The notes beneath the pieces were generated by a model. That model was not told where the DNA came from. It worked only from the letters and a program-made list of their open reading frames with translations, and did no database searches. Shown piece after piece: positions 58,033 to 64,000 of a DNA stretch of 64,000 nt. Source of the stretch: Nymphaea colorata (lineage: Eukaryota > Streptophyta > Magnoliopsida > Nymphaeales > Nymphaeaceae); the NCBI RefSeq assembly GCF_008831285.2, contig NC_045142.1, positions 15,751,354 to 15,815,353 of the forward strand, read 5' to 3'. Both the position numbers and the translations under genes were made by a program. Position 1 is the first letter of the stretch; the number at the start of each line of letters is the position of its first letter.

Positions 58033-60512
58033 ACTCTACTTGAGTGGAGAGAGAGGGAGAGAGATTGGTCTGCAATCATACTTTGAGCGAACCAAAAATG
58101 CAATTGGCACGCATTGGGTGTTGGGAACTTTGTTAAACTCTATTGTTTCTTTCTTTAAAATGTATATAGGTTCAATATAGAACAGAGAGCACGGGGCAGG
58201 GTCAGAGGTAAGTGTGGCACAAAGCCCATTATAAGACCTCATTTTTAATGATTGAATTTGAGTAACTTTGCATCTAATTATATAGATCAGCCCCACAAAA
58301 CCCCGGTCACTGCCCCCAAGGCCGACTGAAAAATTGTTACCTATATATTTAGTTTTTTATAGACAAAAGCTATATTTAGTTTTTTATAGACAAAAACTTC
58401 TGGTTCCACCCCTGGCGCAAGGCTCATAGCTTCTTGAGCATTAAGGTTAGAGAATTTAACAAAGGTGTCAAAAATCACACTATTGAAGGCCCTGCCAAAA
58501 AATCCAATTTTAGAAATTGTAAGAGCTGCAGAATACCAGGCTTTTCGAGTTCGGACCAAACTAGGTTCCGCTGAACCCCAGATCAGGGTACCAACCAGAT
58601 GTCCCCTCAAATGCAGCTTCTTTTTTATATATATATATATAAATACAAGGTTTGAACCCCAAAAAGTGCCATCCAAACATGGCCTTCGGTGGGTGATACC
58701 TACAAAAAAGTTGTACAGTTGAGAATATATAATGCACCAATTAGTTCCAATAGTGATCCACACCCTCTTCCGGAGCTTTCTTGTTGAAAGTGGGAGATGG
58801 AAAATAAATCACAAATCAGCATAACACAGCACAACGCCACAAGCCCCTCTTTGGTTATGCTCCATGCATCTGTTAGAAAAGATAAAAATTAACTGACAAA
58901 ATTAGCTAGTAAGACAAGATAAAATAATTTCTTGATGAATAGCAATCCAGCCTAGCAACCCTATAATCCCTTTCTGAAGGTAAAGTTTAAAACCAATAAG
59001 GATTAGTTGCAGATGAGAATGGATGAAGAACTTATCCATTCTTTATAATCTTCGCAAACTCAAATTAATTTTGGTTTGCCAGTACCTGATGCTAGAAAAA
59101 CATTTCGTTCAAGAATTAATAAGGAAAGATCAATAGAATATTGTTTATCAGTATAGGATCTGTAACTGAATGAAACATGTAATACAACGATTCGAGCTAC
59201 GCAGCCATCTGAAGACTGAAGAACTAATGCATGCTGAAATATATAATGGCTGGTTTGATTGTATGTTAAAAAACCAAGGAAAGATGTCATTCTATCCTGT
59301 CAACTTGGAGGCGTTTCCCAACAGAAGCTATTGTTCCCTGTAAAATGTCAAGCATTAAAAAACAAGAATGAGATGCAACATGTTCAGAGGACATGAAACT
59401 AAGTAACAATCAGAATAGTGTACATGCCTGTTGGAAATTGAGAGATCTACTGTAGTTAATTTGTGGCAACAGATAACATCCACTCAGTACAAGAACAAGG
59501 TTGATCCTCTATAATAGAACTCACCTTGCAGTCCATCCAAATGCTCGTCGTCTACCATGGACATTGTTTTTACTCTTATTTTGTCATATCTTCAGTCATT
59601 TCATGTTTGCTGTCTATCAAGCTTTGTCAAGACTCAAGAGTTCACCCGTAGACTCTTCATAGATGAAACAAGTAGAAGAAAACTGTGTCTGAATAGAGTA
59701 GATGCATGATCAGCCATATGAAACAATGGACTCTACGGCAAGTTAGATTCACATTTTATCTGCACTTAAATTCACCACTTTTTCTGTATCATGGCAAGTT
59801 CCAGTTCTACCACTTTTCCTGTTAAGCCCGTCAATGAGGAATATCCCAATTTGAAACAATGAGCAACAAGAAAGGAACTAGCTATTATATATACATAGGA
59901 TATGCACATAAGAACTCTTCAGCAATCCCAACTGCTACTTTAAGGAACATTGTCAAGAACACAAAACCAAACAAAGCTAGATGTGAGCCCAAAACTTCTT
60001 GCTTAAAGAGGACGCAAAGAATACCACCAAAGAATAGCTGTCGTAGAACTGCAGTTAAGGCTTAAGCTCACCCAGATAATGCAATTTGAAACAAGGTGAT
60101 TACTAGTGACATTTGTCAACACAATGGTTCGCTTTTAGACTCACAATCCAAATTGGTACCCAAGAGAAATGATAATCAAAACCTTCAGCACAAATGTGTG
60201 TAGTGTAGACTGAAAAACATCCAGTTCTACTACTAGCTTCTACCTGGATAGGAAATTTGAACTAATATCATATACCACTGCAACGAATATCACGTCTTTT
60301 TTGAAGAAGACCTGATATTTATGTTAAAAAAGATTTTTAAAAAAAAACCCAACTTTTTGTGTCTCTTGAAAAAAAATGCCAAAATGAATTCAACGCATTT
60401 TTTTGCATTTTGATCACATCTTTTGGTGTTACTTTTACGTTATTTGTCTTTAAAGTTTAGAAGTTAGGTTAAATTATTTATCTTTATACATTACTAACAT
60501 TGCCACAAATAT
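58033..60512. other. Non-coding DNA
   Basis: No gene recognised. A GGGGGCAGTGACCGGGGTTTTGTGG-type segment (minus strand, near 58300) and CAGGGGTGGAACCAG (minus strand, ending at 58413) resemble hAT-type termini but lack a convincing partner. Short frames are not conserved. Confidence 0.5.
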
Positions 60513-60985
60513 CGCCCTTAGAAAAATCTCGGCATAGTTTTTCTCGGGTATCTTTCAGCAAAGTTCTTCTCGAGAAAATCTTGACAATTTTTTAAAATTA
60601 AAAAATCATAAAAACATTAAAACTAAAAAAATGAAAAATATTAAAATCCCAAGAAAAAATCGTGATAAATTCGTCAGAAATTCACGAGATTTTTATTTTT
60701 GGCAAGATTTTCAAAATCTCAAGATTTTTTCCTATTCTTTCGTTTTATTTCATTTTCTGGTAAAGATCGCGTGATTTTCAAAAACCTCATGATATTTGTG
60801 ACATTTATTACAGAAACATGATTTTTATCATTTTCTCTAGTTATCATTTATGTTTTCTTATTAATTTCTCATTTATCTTATTTTTATCTAATTTTTAGGA
60901 ACTTTTTAAATTACCAAAATTTTTCTGAAATTTTCTCATGGAAAACAACTTTGCCGAAAAATACTTGAGAAAAACCTCACCCTTA
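60513..60985. mobile_element. MITE-like inverted-repeat element, about 470 bp
   Basis: The left arm (about 60513-60580) and the reverse complement of the right arm (about 60925-60985) share CCCTTA, then GTTTTTCTC, CAAAGTT and GAGAAAAT in the same order and spacing. The interior is AT-rich with more small inverted pieces and no protein. A target duplication could not be fixed. Confidence 0.5.
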
Positions 60986-63000
60986 AGAACCCAAGAATGA
61001 TAGTTATCACAATGTCATATACCAACAATTTGCAAAACAGTAAATTACAATTAAGAAGAGAGATAAACATTTAAGTTCTAAAACCGTCCAAATTCACACA
61101 TAAATCATGTGGTGGATTGTAGATTGAAAAGCAATATCTATTGTGATTCATACATAAATCTTTCTACATCTTCTTTCTAATACCATAGCCCTATATCCTC
61201 TTGTTTATTCATCTTGGTAGATAGAAATTGACAATATTTCTAACAAGCCAAAAAGAGAAGAAAGAAAACACTATCTGCTGAACGCCTGAAACCATACCTA
61301 CAACATAAAAATGGCATCAATGAGCAGGTTCCCACCAAGAGGATAAGGCACACCCCGTAAAGGAATAAGGACAACTTATTTGTCATACAACATAAACGAA
61401 TATAAATAAACACAAAGTTCAAGTAGATAAAGAAAGATAGTATCTGCCTGTGATTGGCCACGCAAACAGAAAAACTATAGGACCATTGAGGATATAGTTC
61501 ACGTAAAATCTAGGATACCATTGTCAATATGAATTTCAGCATATGATTTGCTCAACAAAATGTTGATATAGCCACATACATGAAAGCATAAATGGACAAT
61601 AGCAACACGGATTGGCAATCTAGAATACATTCTCAAAAAACGCACAGCTTCAATTTTTTCCCTAAGTCATCAGAAGAGGCCCTACCATCACTTGTTTACT
61701 TCGGCAGGCCTTCAGTAAGCAAAACCTTTGAGATCTCCATTGCCCATTGCAAGTTTCCACCCTCGACCATGTGCTAAGACATAAACAGTTATTGGCCAGG
61801 ATCCATCTCATCCTTCAACTTGGTGGTACTAACAAGGTGCACCTACCAAATGAACAAGGCCATTTATGAGTTCCTTGAAAATTATGCTATATAAGAAACT
61901 TAGGTTTCTTTACCATGACAAATCAAAACATCTAGATGAGCTTTTCACAAGCCAAGAGTTTCACCTATGAACCATTATTCATGACCAAGGTTGAAAAAGC
62001 ACACAAATCAATATGTGTCTGTGACACAGAGAGAGGAAGATAGAGAGTGTCTCTGTGTGTGTGTGGTGTGTTCAACTGGATAGATGGAAGAAATTTCCCT
62101 TTCCACCACAAATTACACTAGCCATTGTCGGGGTTAGGTATCAAAATGGGAAGTCAGCATAGTTGACACTCTTTTTGGCCAGCATCTATAATGTGGACAA
62201 ATCCAGCATCGCGAGCGATTAAGGGCCTACAACTGCTCTAACATGTCAAAATTGAGCATCACTGTAGTGTGAAATCAGTGACCAGGAAATTCTGCAAACA
62301 TCAATTATTGACTGTGACCAGGAAATTCTGCAAACATCAATTATTGACTCCATAATAGAGTCCAAAATTCTCCCTAAGCACTGTATCTTGACATCATTAA
62401 GAAGATAGAACTGATTAAATCACATCGTGTAAGCAATCATGCTGGTATAAGACTTAAAATCACATCTTGGATATCTTTATATGTTAGTAATGTTAAAACA
62501 TATAAATAATTGATTATCACCATAAGAAGATGAATATCAGTTTTCGTCAAAAAAGGGTACAAGTTTTGAAATAGAAAAGTTGTTCAGAACACCAGAAGAG
62601 CTTTGAAGCAGACCATTTTGGATGAAAGAAGCTACAGGTGGACTTAAACTGCTTTGGAATTTCAGGATATTTATAAATTGGCATTGGTGAAGAAAATGTC
62701 TAACTTGAACTAAAGCTCAACTAGGTCAACCTCTTGTCTGTAAAGCTCAGAAAAGTTAGAAATGCATCAATGGAGAAGATGTTAGGCTGTCCATGACATA
62801 TTGGCAAAAGAAAGACATTTGATGATGGCCAAGTCAAACACCAAATTTCTCCAATCAAGAAGAGTGTTATGTAATGCAATTAAACTAATCTGTAGACAGG
62901 TTAGTTTCATATAAGAAAAATATATGACACTCCAGCAAGAAATGATCAACAGCTAAAACATAAATGTAAAAGACTAATTTTCGTGCACAAGAAACTTTCA
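60986..63000. other. Non-coding DNA
   Basis: AT-rich, no recognised gene or element, apart from a 36-bp exact tandem duplication at 62278-62349. Confidence 0.5.
62278..62349. repeat. 36-bp exact tandem duplication
   Basis: The unit beginning GTGACCAGGAAATTCTGCAA occurs twice without change, 36 bp apart, which implies a recent local duplication. Confidence 0.95.
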
Positions 63001-63320
63001 AGGATGTAGTTCCACATTGAATAGACATTATTATAAGGAAGCTGATGGCTACCAAGTAGCTATTGTCCTTCCCCCCTGTTCTAATTCTCTGTCTGAAGCA
63101 CACAGAGTAACACAAAGCCCAGCTTCAAAAGTAATTTCATTCATCATTAGGCTTTTAATTCCCCTTAAGGTGTATATATATGTATCTTGTGCGAGTGGGT
63201 AGGTTTATTACATGGCCTATCTAGTGACCCGACCCGTGAACTACCTGTGAGTGTTGAAACAAAGACAGAACTAAAAACGTAGAAGACATAAACAAGGCTG
63301 TGTTAGGCCCATGCCTAACA
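63001..63320 (-). repeat. 3' LTR of chromodomain gypsy element (outer end not fixed)
   Basis: Its inner edge is 63320, adjoining a polypurine complement (ATTCCCCCCACATCATCC, 63321-63338). The LTR begins, on the minus strand, with an 8-bp stem hairpin TGTTAGGC/GCCTAACA with a 4-nt loop (63301-63320). The outer end is somewhere left of about 63180; I could not identify it, and the start given here is provisional. Confidence 0.5.
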
Positions 63321-64000
63321 ATTCCCCCCACATCATCCTCTTTGAGGGGGTTGTTGTGCTTTTCCAAGATGGTTATTCCATCAATTAAGCGAGAGGATGA
63401 TGTCCCTTTTTTATTATTTTTACTTTTATTTTATTGTTGGGATATTCAACTTGCATACAAACCAAGGTGTAAAACCTGGGAAGCGTCTGGCAATATCCTC
63501 CGCAGGCTCCCAGGTTGCTGGCATGTCTTCATTGTGATTCCATTCAATTAGCCATTCAGTGGTGCAGGGATCGTCATTTTTTCTGTTTATGCAGATGCCC
63601 AGATGCCTGAAGGGTTGAGGTGTGGTCTGCTCCTCAACAATGGGAAGAGAAGCTATTGTGTGGGTGGATGGGAGCAGACCTTCAGTTTTGAGACATGAAA
63701 GACAAGATGAATGTTACTTCCTTCAGGGAGCAGCAGTTTATAGGCTCTAATCTTCCTGACGATCTTATAAGGTCCGCTGTAAAGAGGGGAAGCTTATTGT
63801 ATCCTTTGGGTAGGCGAAACCCTGCACCATGAGTGGGCCTGTGCAAGCATACCCAGTCACCTTCTTCAAAGTGCTGCTCGTGATGCCTGCAGTTGTATGG
63901 GAGGACCTTACGATTGCGAGCAGCTGCTAGGTGTTCCTTTAGGTCCTTAAGCACTGCATCTTGACATATGAGTTGAGTGTCAACCTCTTGTTCCCTGGCA
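63321..64000 (-). pseudogene. Chromovirus (Ty3/gypsy) integrase C-terminus with chromodomain
   Basis: Minus strand, running off the right edge. From the edge inward: CQDAVLKDLKEHLAAARNRK, a GDW box (FEEGDWVCLHRP; the family has VGDWVYLRLQP), then a frame change, LVFHVSKLK (the usual HPVFHVSQLK) and a chromodomain reading EWLIEWNHNEDMPATWEPAE followed by DIARRFPGF. The chromodomain is the chromatin-targeting module of this gypsy clade. At least one frameshift separates the GDW part from the chromodomain, so this copy is probably inactive. The 5' portion lies outside the window. Confidence 0.85.

Noticed and set aside
58197-58413. Possible small hAT-like MITE with CAGGG-type ends
   Set aside because: The left terminus is a poor match and the would-be 8-bp flanks (GCACGGGG and GCGCAAGG) agree at only five positions.
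58341-58763. 140-codon minus-strand frame
   Set aside because: It spans a TA microsatellite and a duplicated TTTTGTCTATAAAAAACTAA segment and looks like repeat DNA, not protein.

Overview
This is plant nuclear DNA. It holds one host gene that can be recognised: a split gene on the + strand whose exons encode the CRM domains of a CRS2-associated factor (CAF), a chloroplast group II intron splicing factor. The rest is AT-rich intergenic or intronic DNA full of plant transposable elements and (TA)n microsatellites. The copia elements carry the initiator-Met-tRNA primer site usual in plants. I cannot name the species. I see no tRNA, rRNA, CRISPR array or operon.

Layout. (1) 1-6836: intergenic or intronic DNA with a 3.0-kb hAT-like transposon (1134-4095, 8-bp target duplication), a terminal-inverted-repeat element flanked by (TA)n (5146-5990) and a strongly purine-rich block (6205-6750). 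(2) 6837-22452: a decayed + strand Ty1/copia element, A, split by two later minus-strand copia elements, B (10052-15253) and C (16949-22144), each with paired LTRs and a perfect 5-bp target duplication. (3) 22453-36400: the CAF gene. Five exons are visible, from 23993 to 35792. Its first visible intron carries a decayed copia fragment and a young copia element D (25369-30511) in sense orientation. The 5' exons are not recognisable in the window. (4) 36648 to about 45000: a minus-strand Ty3/gypsy gag-protease fragment, K, split by a diverged minus-strand copia element E (37369-44681), itself split by a 3.2-kb solo LTR, F (37940-41111). (5) 46720-56360: two copies of a roughly 3.3-kb repeat unit, each with an internal 48-50-bp minisatellite. 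The second copy is split by a 3.9-kb solo LTR, G (52093-55955). (6) 56361-57565: gypsy protease and reverse transcriptase remnants with a 126-bp in-frame duplication. (7) 57566-63300: non-coding DNA with MITE-like inverted repeats. (8) 63300-64000: the 3' end of a minus-strand chromodomain gypsy element running off the right edge.

How the parts relate. Insertion order follows from nesting: A before B and C; K before E before F; the 3.3-kb duplication before G. LTR pairs of B (1 difference in 285 bp) and D (1 in 278) are nearly identical, C differs at 10 of 240, and E is much more diverged. None of the full-length copia elements has an intact polyprotein, including the two that look youngest. 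I found no new defence or metabolic system. The most useful observations are the CAF gene structure, paired hairpins conserved in the LTRs of several copia families, young but coding-defective copia elements, a hAT element that may carry captured exons, and giant solo LTRs defined by their target duplications.
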